DNA of 5,211 nucleotides from Candidatus Aminicenantota bacterium. Lineage in GTDB: Bacteria; Acidobacteriota; Aminicenantia; Aminicenantales; Aminicenantaceae. The position numbers were made by a program, and so were the translations under genes. Where the stretch lies: assembly GCA_016926925.1 (NCBI GenBank), contig JAFGNQ010000486.1, positions 1 to 5,211 on the forward strand, read 5' to 3'. Of the stretch, positions 1 through 5,211 are shown one piece after another. Each line of letters starts with the position of its first letter. The first letter of the stretch is position 1. The notes under the pieces are model-generated. The model was given only the letters and a program-made list of their open reading frames with translations, did no database searches and was not told the DNA's origin.

Positions 1-129
1 CTTTTCGAATTTGAACCTTTTAATCAATGTAATGATCCACTCGAATCGATAGGATGCAAAAGATTAATTTCCATTTCCGTAGGTATCAAATAATCCAAAT
101 ATTCAATTTTTTATTTTTAAATTTTTGAA
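1..129. other. AT-rich upstream region of the receptor gene, no gene or clear promoter seen
   Basis: All frames are interrupted and no coding remnant is recognisable. The last 30 bases before the ribosome binding site are almost pure A/T with several T runs, which should leave the start region unstructured. TTGAAC at 11-16 resembles a -35 box, but no acceptable -10 lies at 16-18 bases. ttaatc (20-25) and gattaa (62-67) form a 6-base inverted repeat with a long loop, unremarkable for such AT-rich sequence. A promoter probably lies here or just upstream of the window, but I cannot place it. Confidence 0.5.
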
Positions 130-135
130 AGGAGG
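130..135 (+). promoter_or_regulatory. Ribosome binding site that fixes the receptor start at 143
   Basis: AGGAGG, a perfect Shine-Dalgarno core, ends 7 bases before ATG 143. An in-frame TTG at 125 would extend the protein by six residues, but the ribosome binding site would then be translated and the signal peptide would begin with MKGGSF, so the longer start is very unlikely. Confidence 0.9.
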
Positions 136-142
136 AAGTTTT

Positions 143-3100
143 ATGAAAAAGGAGTTATTCAAAGGCATTTTGATTTTTTCGCTCACCATACTTCTTATTT
201 TTCCCAATCTTTTCTCCGCTGTCAAAGGCACTCTTCGGGTTCAGGTTTTGGATACTGAAGGGAATATTCTTCCCGGTGCTGCAGTTTCAATTTCCAGCCC
301 TGACATGATGGGAATTAAGTCTTTGACCGCCAATGAAAAGGGCGAAGTTGTGTTTATCAGCTTGATTCCTTCAGTATATGAGGTCAAAACAACATTGCAG
401 GGATTTCAAGAAGTCATTTCCAAGAGCGTGAGGGTTAAACTGGACGAAGAGACCTTGCTCCGAGTCGAACTGACTATAGCACCTATAGAAGAAAGCCTCA
501 CTGTCGTTGCTGAATATCCGGCTGTCGATACAAAAACTACGACAATTTCCGAACATGTCACAAGTGACTTGGTGGAATCTCTTCCTGTTGCACGCGATTT
601 TGTTGGGTATGTTCAGTTGGTTTCAGGGGCCAATATGATCCCGAATTCCGGCGGACGTGATACGGGAAACGACCCTGTCGGCAAGGGAGGGATCAATTAT
701 AATGCCCGGAATGCGACCCTTGGGGGCTCCGATAATCTCTATAGCCTCGAGGGCGTGGATATCACGGGCATGAGCAGCCAGCAGGCCGGGATGACCTTCA
801 ACGACGAGGTCATTCAGGAAGAGCAGGTCATAACATCGGGCGCCACGGCCGAATATGGCGGTGGCAAAGGGGTTATTACCAACATCATCACCAAGTCCGG
901 TGGCAACCGGTTCTCAGGCTCGCTCAATTACTACCTCCAGAAAGAAAGCTTCTGGGGCAAGTTCAATGGCCTGGCTGCTGAAGACTCGCGCCTGCAGACC
1001 TACAAGGATGACAAGTACGATACGGCTGCGACGTTGGGAGGACCGATCCTCAAGGATAAATTGTGGTTTTTTGTCTCAGGACAGTACCGGAACAATTCCA
1101 GCGAGTTCCAGCTCACGGAAATCGCATCTCCCACGCAGGAAACAACGGATTTTTCGGAAAAGCGGTACAACGGATTCGGGAAGCTCACGTTCCAACCGAC
1201 CGGGAGAGATTTGCTGTCTTTCATCTTCTTCAGGGATCAGTACGATATCCTTGGATCCCGAAGTGTGAACAGCCCCATTGGTCGACAAAGTGTCACAAAA
1301 AACCACTATACGTCCTACTCGGCGAATTATCAACGTATCTTCGGAGTCAATTCCATTCTGACCGTCAACTATGGCCATTATGAGGTCGCTAACAAGAGAG
1401 AGCCGCGCTTCCCCGAAGCCGGCGCATTCGAGGACCTGAGGTTCCTTCCTGGTGCGAGGCCATATGCTTATGAAGCCCAACTCGGAACATCGCCGACAGT
1501 CTCCGACAACAAGAGCACGAGAGATCAGTACAGCGTGTCCTACGAACACTTCTTAGGAAACATGCGGCTGAAAGCCGGGGTTTCCTATATTAACGAGTCC
1601 GACAGAAGCTACAGCCATATTATCGGGAATGAGCAGCTTACATCCCTCGCACCTTATCTGTCCGGATCGAGTCTCATGGATCTTGTAAACATCGGTCTCT
1701 ATTCCTATAGTGATTTCCGGAACCTGATCCTCCCGAAACTGAACTCCCAATGGGACAGCACATCCGAATACTACGATCTCAATCACGACGGTGTCGTGAC
1801 CGAGGAGGAACTGGGGACGGCGACATTCACCGCGCAGAGTCCGAACGGCGTGTATCTTATGCGCTGGTTCGAGGAACATGAAGGCAAAAACACGGTCCGG
1901 GCCCGCCGCTGGACGGGATACATCATAGACGATTGGCGGATCAGCAAGGAATGGACCCTGAACGCGGGGATTCGGTTCGAAAACCATAACTACCTGGACT
2001 CCAATGGAGACGAGCTCCTCCATATGAAGACGGAGCTGCTGCCGAGGATCGGCCTGTCCTGGGACATCGGAGGGCGTGGTAAGCAGAAGCTCTCCTTGTT
2101 TTATGGACACTACACCGACCCGATGGACTTCCGGCGAATCCATAATGCGGGCGACATCTCAGGACAGGTGCGGGTTCAGGATTTGTGGCTGGCCAACGAC
2201 TGGTATACCATCAAAAGGGTGGGGTCGGTTGAAAAGCGAGGGTTCTTGTTTGCTGCGGGCCTCAAGGACCAGTTGTCACGGGAGCTGTCCCTGACGTATG
2301 AGCAGGACCTGGGCAACCAATTCTCTTTAGCCGCGCAGGCCTACTACCGCGGTGACCGGCGGATCGTTGAGGATGTCGATTGTTTTCTGTATTGCGAAAC
2401 GATGGTCGGAGATCCTCTTTGGGGGCATCTGGCCCTCTCCTGGGAAGAATTCGGATACCCTGCTTCGGGACCGCCTGAAGGGGCCACTTACTTCATCGGC
2501 AACTTGGTCGGTGCCAAGAGGGACACTTATGGCTTGGATTTCGAGTTGGTCAAAAGGTTCACCAACGGATCCAATATTACTGTCCAATACTCTTTCAAGG
2601 ACGCAAAGGGCAACAGCGTCAGTGATAAAGAAGCGCTGCATTATGGTGACATGCCGGAGATCGATCCCAGGAATCCCTGGATGTGGGGTCCTTTGCCGGG
2701 AACAATTCCACATATTTTAAAGCTCTTTGGTACCTACAGGAGCCCGATCGGACTGAATGTCGGAGCCATTTTCTACTGGCAATCCGGGATCGTCTACACC
2801 GAATCCTATATGCAGAAGGACGACTATATGAACTGGCCGCTGAACAACCAGTGGACGGAGCTGGTCCAGAGCGGTCAGGAACACGGTCCGTCATGGTACA
2901 ATGTCGACCTCAAGCTCAGCTATCCGTTGAGATGGAGGGGTACCAGCCTGGAGCTGTTCTTGGACGTCTACAACCTGACCGACAATCAAGCTGGCTGGTT
3001 CGTTGAGCCATCCAGAAACAATGCCCAATGGGATTACCAGCAGATCAACAGAGTGCTGAGTCCCCGGAGGATTTACTTAGGAGCTAGATTCAGGTTCTAG
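143..3100 (+). CDS. TonB-dependent receptor-like outer-membrane protein (Oar type) with N-terminal carboxypeptidase-regulatory-like domain
   Basis: Predicted outer-membrane beta-barrel, probably for uptake or binding of a large or scarce ligand; the substrate cannot be read from sequence. Seen, numbering from ATG 143: a Sec signal peptide (MKKELFKG, then a hydrophobic stretch, probable cleavage near A26); a beta-sandwich of the CarboxypepD_reg kind at about 29-111 (GTLRVQVLDTEGNILPGAAV, later PSVYEVKTTLQGFQ); a TonB-box-like EESLTVVAE at 116-124; a plug at about 125-256, with SLEGVDITGM and then YGGGKGVITNIITKSGGNRFSGS-type motif at 238-260; then a long barrel rich in aromatic and alternating strands, ending GARFRF with the terminal Phe expected for BAM-assembled proteins. 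Length of 985 fits the family. An EF-hand-like loop (545-556) and a lone Cys pair (747, 751) lie in barrel loops. The first ~460 bases are AT-richer than the rest. No SusD-like partner is present, which argues against SusC. ATG 143 is chosen because AGGAGG sits 7 bases upstream. Family call is strong; transport role is inferred. Confidence 0.95.
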   Translation: MKKELFKGILIFSLTILLIFPNLFSAVKGTLRVQVLDTEGNILPGAAVSISSPDMMGIKSLTANEKGEVVFISLIPSVYEVKTTLQGFQEVISKSVRVKLDEETLLRVELTIAPIEESLTVVAEYPAVDTKTTTISEHVTSDLVESLPVARDFVGYVQLVSGANMIPNSGGRDTGNDPVGKGGINYNARNATLGGSDNLYSLEGVDITGMSSQQAGMTFNDEVIQEEQVITSGATAEYGGGKGVITNIITKSGGNRFSGSLNYYLQKESFWGKFNGLAAEDSRLQTYKDDKYDTAATLGGPILKDKLWFFVSGQYRNNSSEFQLTEIASPTQETTDFSEKRYNGFGKLTFQPTGRDLLSFIFFRDQYDILGSRSVNSPIGRQSVTKNHYTSYSANYQRIFGVNSILTVNYGHYEVANKREPRFPEAGAFEDLRFLPGARPYAYEAQLGTSPTVSDNKSTRDQYSVSYEHFLGNMRLKAGVSYINESDRSYSHIIGNEQLTSLAPYLSGSSLMDLVNIGLYSYSDFRNLILPKLNSQWDSTSEYYDLNHDGVVTEEELGTATFTAQSPNGVYLMRWFEEHEGKNTVRARRWTGYIIDDWRISKEWTLNAGIRFENHNYLDSNGDELLHMKTELLPRIGLSWDIGGRGKQKLSLFYGHYTDPMDFRRIHNAGDISGQVRVQDLWLANDWYTIKRVGSVEKRGFLFAAGLKDQLSRELSLTYEQDLGNQFSLAAQAYYRGDRRIVEDVDCFLYCETMVGDPLWGHLALSWEEFGYPASGPPEGATYFIGNLVGAKRDTYGLDFELVKRFTNGSNITVQYSFKDAKGNSVSDKEALHYGDMPEIDPRNPWMWGPLPGTIPHILKLFGTYRSPIGLNVGAIFYWQSGIVYTESYMQKDDYMNWPLNNQWTELVQSGQEHGPSWYNVDLKLSYPLRWRGTSLELFLDVYNLTDNQAGWFVEPSRNNAQWDYQQINRVLSPRRIYLGARFRF

Positions 3101-3120
3101 TTTTTGATCTCAATCCTGAC

Positions 3121-3138
3121 TCCTGACAAGATTCAGGA
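3121..3138. repeat. Short hairpin just after the receptor stop codon
   Basis: TCCTGA (3121-3126) and TCAGGA (3133-3138) form a perfect 6-base stem with a 6-base loop, 20 bases after the receptor stop. CCTGAC also occurs twice in direct repeat immediately here. It is too weak for a terminator by itself, but it precedes the long hairpin at 3151-3202 and may belong to the same 3'-end structure. Confidence 0.4.
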
Positions 3139-3150
3139 ATATAGCTAAGT

Positions 3151-3202
3151 GGTCTTCGCCTGGTCAATCCAAACAGAAGAGGATTGACCAGGTTCAAAGA
3201 CC
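3151..3202. terminator. Long hairpin between convergent genes, candidate bidirectional transcription stop or mRNA 3'-end structure
   Basis: A perfect 12-base inverted repeat, CCTGGTCAATCC (3159-3170) and GGATTGACCAGG (3181-3192), surrounds a 10-base loop. After a small asymmetric internal loop the stem continues with GGTCTT (3151-3156) pairing with AAGACC (3197-3202), giving 18 paired positions. It begins 50 bases after the receptor stop and lies about 265 bases past the regulator stop on the other strand. Neither side is followed by a T tract (TAAAATTTCAT on the + side, ACTTAGC on the - side), so it is not a textbook intrinsic terminator. It could stop transcription with factor help, protect the receptor mRNA from 3' exonucleases, or be a protein binding site. 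The structure is certain in sequence; the role is inferred. Confidence 0.5.
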
Positions 3203-3250
3203 CGGTAAAATTTCATATCCAAATTCTTTAGATTCGCTCTTTGCAGATGG

Positions 3251-3300
3251 GATTTTGATCCGGAAGGCTGAAGAGAGCTTCGAAAAAATTCGTCAAAATC
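3251..3300. repeat. Inverted repeat with 34-base interior
   Basis: GATTTTGA (3251-3258) and TCAAAATC (3293-3300) are perfect reverse complements. The interior contains smaller pairings, such as GAAG/CTTC around AGAG and CGAA/TTCG around AAAA, so the whole could fold into a branched structure. The outer stem is only 8 base pairs and AT-rich. No flanking direct repeats or transposase remnants are seen, so there is no support for a mobile element. Confidence 0.35.
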
Positions 3301-3324
3301 AAGATAGTGTTTGAGTACAGATGG

Positions 3325-3351
3325 CCTGATCGATATAAAAGGCAGGTCAGG
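3325..3351. repeat. Small imperfect hairpin in the intergenic gap
   Basis: CCTGATC (3325-3331) can pair with GGTCAGG (3345-3351) through seven pairs including one G-U wobble (one mismatch at the DNA level), with a 13-base loop. It shares the CCTG/CAGG theme of the hairpins at 3121-3138 and 3151-3202. No role can be assigned. Confidence 0.25.
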
Positions 3352-3372
3352 GAGAGAAGGTGAAATTTCTCC

Positions 3373-3412
3373 GGTCCAGGAGCTTGTCGTTGAGGTCGGA
3401 GCTGTGTCGTGA
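3373..3412. repeat. Imperfect tandem repeat, two copies of about 20 bases
   Basis: Copy one, GGTCCAGGAGCTTGTCGTTG (3373-3392, then A), is followed directly by GGTCGGAGCTGTGTCGTGA (3394-3412). They align with a two-base gap and a few substitutions in the GGAGCT...TGTCGT...TGA core. This looks like an old local duplication. It lies 56 bases beyond the regulator stop codon. No coding frame uses it. Confidence 0.35.
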
Positions 3413-3467
3413 CAATGACTACCCTGAATAAACCAGGAAAAGATGAAGAAAATCGCAGTGCGTATTT

Positions 3468-4148
3468 CTATTTGGATTCGTTATTTGCCGCATTAAAGGT
3501 AGAAATGATGAGGTTAGCTGAGTCAAAAATCCAATGAACTTCCTTCAAATACTGTTCCACGCCCTTCTTGTCTTTCTCTCTGAATAACTTGAGAATCTCC
3601 TTATGTTGATCGTTATTTCGCTGTAGAGTCTTGAAAAGGATGTCTTCGTTTTCGTGCTGATAATAGGCTTTTTTCATAAAGCGCTTCTTTAGCGAGGCGA
3701 TGAGTTCACCGAGTTCGGCGTTGGTGCTTGCAGAAATGAATTTACCATGAAAATTTCGTTGGGTTTCGAAATATTGATGCATATTCCTGTCCTTGATGGC
3801 CGAATCCATTTTTTGGATCAATTTCAGCATCGATTCCAAATCGCTTTCTGTAAGTCTGTCCACGGCGTCATGAGCTGCTAGTCCTTCCAGGCAGCCGAGT
3901 ATTTTGTAGATTTCTTTTATTTGTTTTTGATTGATTTCCCTGACGATGAATCCTCTTCTTTGAAGCCTCATAATGTAGCCTTCATTTTCGAGCTGAACCA
4001 GCGCTTCTCTTATCGGCGTCCGGCTAACTTTCAAGTCGTTACAAATCTGATTTTCATTAAGCTTCTCATTAGGCCGAAGGCTTCCCGTGTTTATTTTTTT
4101 ATAGAGATATTCATAGACGAGCTCTTTAAGCGATCTATACTTCAACAT
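3468..4148 (-). CDS. GntR-family transcriptional regulator, FCD (FadR/VanR-type) subfamily
   Basis: Cytoplasmic DNA-binding regulator of 226 residues, normal for the subfamily. Seen: an N-terminal winged helix at about 5-71, with the recognition region VSRTPIREALVQLENEGYI (41-59) and wing RRGFIVREI (64-72); then an all-helical FCD ligand domain at about 76-210. FCD proteins usually bind a metal through Asp-x3-His plus two later His residues. Here H134, H182 and H205 are present at matching spacing, but the Asp position is Q130. The Arg usual in the first FCD helix is Leu84. The effector or metal site may therefore differ from the classical one. ATG 4148 is preceded by GGGAGG six bases away. 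The gene starts 27 bases after the aminotransferase stop on the same strand, suggesting co-transcription and possibly feedback control by an amino or keto acid. The operator is not identified. Family certain; effector unknown. Confidence 0.95.
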   Translation of the reverse strand: MLKYRSLKELVYEYLYKKINTGSLRPNEKLNENQICNDLKVSRTPIREALVQLENEGYIMRLQRRGFIVREINQKQIKEIYKILGCLEGLAAHDAVDRLTESDLESMLKLIQKMDSAIKDRNMHQYFETQRNFHGKFISASTNAELGELIASLKKRFMKKAYYQHENEDILFKTLQRNNDQHKEILKLFREKDKKGVEQYLKEVHWIFDSANLIISTFNAANNESK

Positions 4149-4154
4149 GTTATG

Positions 4155-4160
4155 CCTCCC
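4155..4160 (-). promoter_or_regulatory. Ribosome binding site of the GntR-type regulator
   Basis: GGGAGG on the minus strand, six bases before ATG 4148, inside the 27-base gap after the aminotransferase stop. It gives the regulator its own strong translation start, and the gap leaves little room for a separate promoter, so co-transcription with the upstream gene is likely. Confidence 0.8.
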
Positions 4161-4175
4161 AAATGCAGGATATTT

Positions 4176-5102
4176 TCAATAGACAGGAGTTCTCCAGTCA
4201 TTGTGATCTGATTCGATACCTCGGACGAGGTTCATGTAGCTCTTTTTTATCGCTCTGGTGAGAGAACCTGCGTTCCCGTCAGAAATTTTATGCCTGTCGA
4301 CAGAAATGATCGGTACAACTTCTGAAGCTGAACCGCAATAGAAGACTTCTTCGGCCACATAAAGTTCCGATCGATCGATTTCGCGCTCGATTGTCTGGAG
4401 TCCGTGTTTCTCAAGGAAGAGCCGGATGAGCGTATCTCGGGTTATACCCTCCAGGATATTGCTCGTCACCGGCGGCGTTATAGGGATGCTGTTCCTGACG
4501 ATGAAGATGTTTGATCCTGCTCCCTCGGAAACCTTGCCGTTCTCATTCAGAATAATGACATTATCATATCCATCAAGATGCACCTGGATTCCCGCCAGCC
4601 GGCTGTTTTGATAATTTCCAGAGCACTTTATTCTAGGCGGGGTAGAATTGTCTGAGATTCTTCGCCATGAACTGACTGCACAGCTCAGGCCTTTTTCTGA
4701 TTTTTCGGATATGCGGCCCATGGGTAATGCTGCTATGGCAGCTCCTATTGGAGTCATGGAGATCATTGCGCCGTCATCCGAGAGAACGAAAACCATTATC
4801 CGGATATGGATGTCTTGGCGAAACTCATTTTTCTTTATGATGCCGACTATATGCTGCTTGAATTCATCAAAAGAATAGGGCGGCTCCATCCAAGTCATCT
4901 CCATCGATTGGAACAAACGCCGGATATGATCGTCGAGGCGAAAGAGATAGAGCTGGTCTTCTGAATCCACCCAATATCCGCGTATGCCTTCGTAAACAGT
5001 GGCTCCGTATTTAGCTGCGGGTGTCAGAACGTGAATTTTCGCATCTTCATAGGGAAGATACAGGCCGTTCAAAAAGAGGTATTTTGCTTTGGTTTCCGGC
5101 AA
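4176..5102 (-). CDS. Class IV PLP-dependent aminotransferase, branched-chain amino acid transaminase-like (IlvE family)
   Basis: Cytoplasmic fold-type IV aminotransferase, expected to swap an amino group between an amino acid (leucine, isoleucine or valine in the classical enzyme) and 2-oxoglutarate. 308 residues from TTG 5102, close to E. coli IlvE. Seen: KYGATVYEGIRGY (31-43); FRLDDHIRRL (54-63), with R62 at the PLP-phosphate Arg position; RIKCSGNY (157-164), with K159 as the Schiff-base lysine; KVSEGAGSNIF (190-200), with E193 facing the pyridine nitrogen; LEGITRDT (217-224); and YCGSASEVVPI near 255-265. The substrate-site Tyr-x-Arg of IlvE is His99-x-Arg101, and the following glycine-rich loop is different, so specificity may not be strictly branched-chain. 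TTG 5102 is chosen because AGGAGA lies six bases upstream; the longer reading from TTG 5120 would translate that site. First gene of a probable pair with the GntR-type regulator. Family is certain; exact substrate is not. Confidence 0.93.
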   Translation of the reverse strand: MPETKAKYLFLNGLYLPYEDAKIHVLTPAAKYGATVYEGIRGYWVDSEDQLYLFRLDDHIRRLFQSMEMTWMEPPYSFDEFKQHIVGIIKKNEFRQDIHIRIMVFVLSDDGAMISMTPIGAAIAALPMGRISEKSEKGLSCAVSSWRRISDNSTPPRIKCSGNYQNSRLAGIQVHLDGYDNVIILNENGKVSEGAGSNIFIVRNSIPITPPVTSNILEGITRDTLIRLFLEKHGLQTIEREIDRSELYVAEEVFYCGSASEVVPIISVDRHKISDGNAGSLTRAIKKSYMNLVRGIESDHNDWRTPVY

Positions 5103-5108
5103 ATGAAA

Positions 5109-5114
5109 TCTCCT
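5109..5114 (-). promoter_or_regulatory. Ribosome binding site supporting a TTG start for the aminotransferase
   Basis: AGGAGA on the minus strand with a six-base spacer to TTG at 5102-5100. There is no ATG nearby in frame, and the protein then begins MPETKAKYLFLNG, matching where IlvE homologues begin relative to the conserved LNG motif. This also puts the catalytic Lys at residue 159 and Glu at 193. Confidence 0.75.
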
Positions 5115-5124
5115 TTTCAAGTAT

Positions 5125-5153
5125 ATATTATTTAAAATGCCTTATGAATACAA
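5125..5153 (-). promoter_or_regulatory. Weak sigma70-like promoter candidate for the aminotransferase-regulator pair
   Basis: On the minus strand, TTGTAT (5153-5148) and TAATAT (5130-5125) are 17 bases apart, 3 of 6 and 4 of 6 matches to consensus. Transcription would start near 5118, just before the ribosome binding site, leaving a leader of about 16 bases. The region is AT-rich, so chance matches are likely, and promoter consensus in the suspected phylum is uncertain. Confidence 0.25.
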
Positions 5154-5211
5154 CCTGATTCCTTTTAACAAATCCTTGCGCTATCCTCTATGGCTTGCCG
5201 TGTTAATCTTC

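Larger units (their letters stand above)
3101..3467. other. 367-base intergenic gap between convergent genes
   Basis: No convincing gene lies here. A 40-codon open frame begins with ATG at 3415 and runs antisense into the regulator, but it has no ribosome binding site and no recognisable product. The gap holds the hairpins at 3121-3138, 3151-3202, 3251-3300 and 3325-3351, and the tandem repeat at 3373-3412. There is no tRNA, rRNA or CRISPR pattern. It is longer than needed for two terminators, so a degraded gene or an untranslated RNA cannot be excluded. Confidence 0.6.

Noticed and set aside
11..33. Promoter with TTGAAC as -35 box
   Set aside because: No -10-like hexamer at an acceptable distance; AT richness makes chance hits likely.
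97..127. T-rich run as an intrinsic terminator of an upstream gene
   Set aside because: No GC-rich hairpin precedes the T runs.
125..142. Six-codon N-terminal extension of the receptor from TTG 125
   Set aside because: It would translate the AGGAGG ribosome binding site and put MKGGSF before a textbook MKK-type signal peptide.
855..2894. Several open frames of 70-196 codons overlapping the receptor on both strands
   Set aside because: They are low-complexity or Arg/Ser-rich shadows of the receptor coding sequence, lack ribosome binding sites, and show no recognisable motif.
143..3100. SusC-type glycan importer
   Set aside because: No SusD-like lipoprotein gene follows and the motifs fit the Oar/Acidobacteria-style receptors better.
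3251..3300. Insertion-sequence or MITE remnant
   Set aside because: The inverted repeat is only 8 base pairs, with no target-site duplication and no transposase remnant.
3415..3537. 40-codon plus-strand open frame in the gap running into the regulator
   Set aside because: No Shine-Dalgarno sequence, overlaps the regulator end antisense, and the peptide has no recognisable features.
3921..4878. Plus-strand open frames of 61-96 codons opposite the regulator and aminotransferase
   Set aside because: They are antisense to strongly conserved protein motifs and have no initiation signal or family resemblance.
4176..5102. D-amino acid transaminase or aminodeoxychorismate lyase
   Set aside because: The YGATVYEGIRGY and VSEGAGSNIF motifs and overall length fit the branched-chain branch better, although the substrate-site change leaves exact specificity open.

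Overview
The window reads as a piece of chromosome from a Gram-negative (diderm) bacterium. The main evidence is a 985-residue outer-membrane beta-barrel protein of the Oar/TonB-dependent-receptor-like kind, with an N-terminal carboxypeptidase-regulatory-like domain. Multiple paralogues of this architecture are typical of Acidobacteriota and the candidate phylum Aminicenantes, and the signal peptide and first domain resemble those proteins most. That taxonomic guess is inference from family style, with no marker gene to confirm it. GC is moderate and uneven: about 44% at the start of the receptor, about 55% in the rest of it, and visibly lower in parts of the regulator.

Layout. Positions 1-142 are an AT-rich leader with a strong ribosome binding site. 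Positions 143-3100 (+) carry the receptor. Positions 3101-3467 are a gene-free gap between convergent genes; it holds one long near-perfect hairpin, several smaller inverted repeats and a short imperfect tandem repeat. Positions 3468-4148 (-) encode a GntR-family regulator with an FCD ligand-binding domain. Positions 4176-5102 (-) encode a class IV PLP-dependent aminotransferase resembling branched-chain amino acid transaminase. Positions 5103-5211 are the leader of that aminotransferase, with a weak promoter candidate.

How the genes relate. The aminotransferase and regulator lie on the same strand, 27 bases apart, with the aminotransferase first, so they probably form a two-gene transcript. 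The regulator may sense an amino or keto acid related to the enzyme's substrate; this is inference from adjacency. The receptor faces this pair, is transcribed separately, and has no SusD-like or other partner gene visible, so no functional link between the two units can be claimed.

I did not find evidence for a new multi-gene system. The points that most deserve a second look are a canonical EF-hand-type calcium loop inside the receptor barrel, substitutions at normally conserved ligand positions in both the regulator and the aminotransferase, and the composition step inside the receptor gene.
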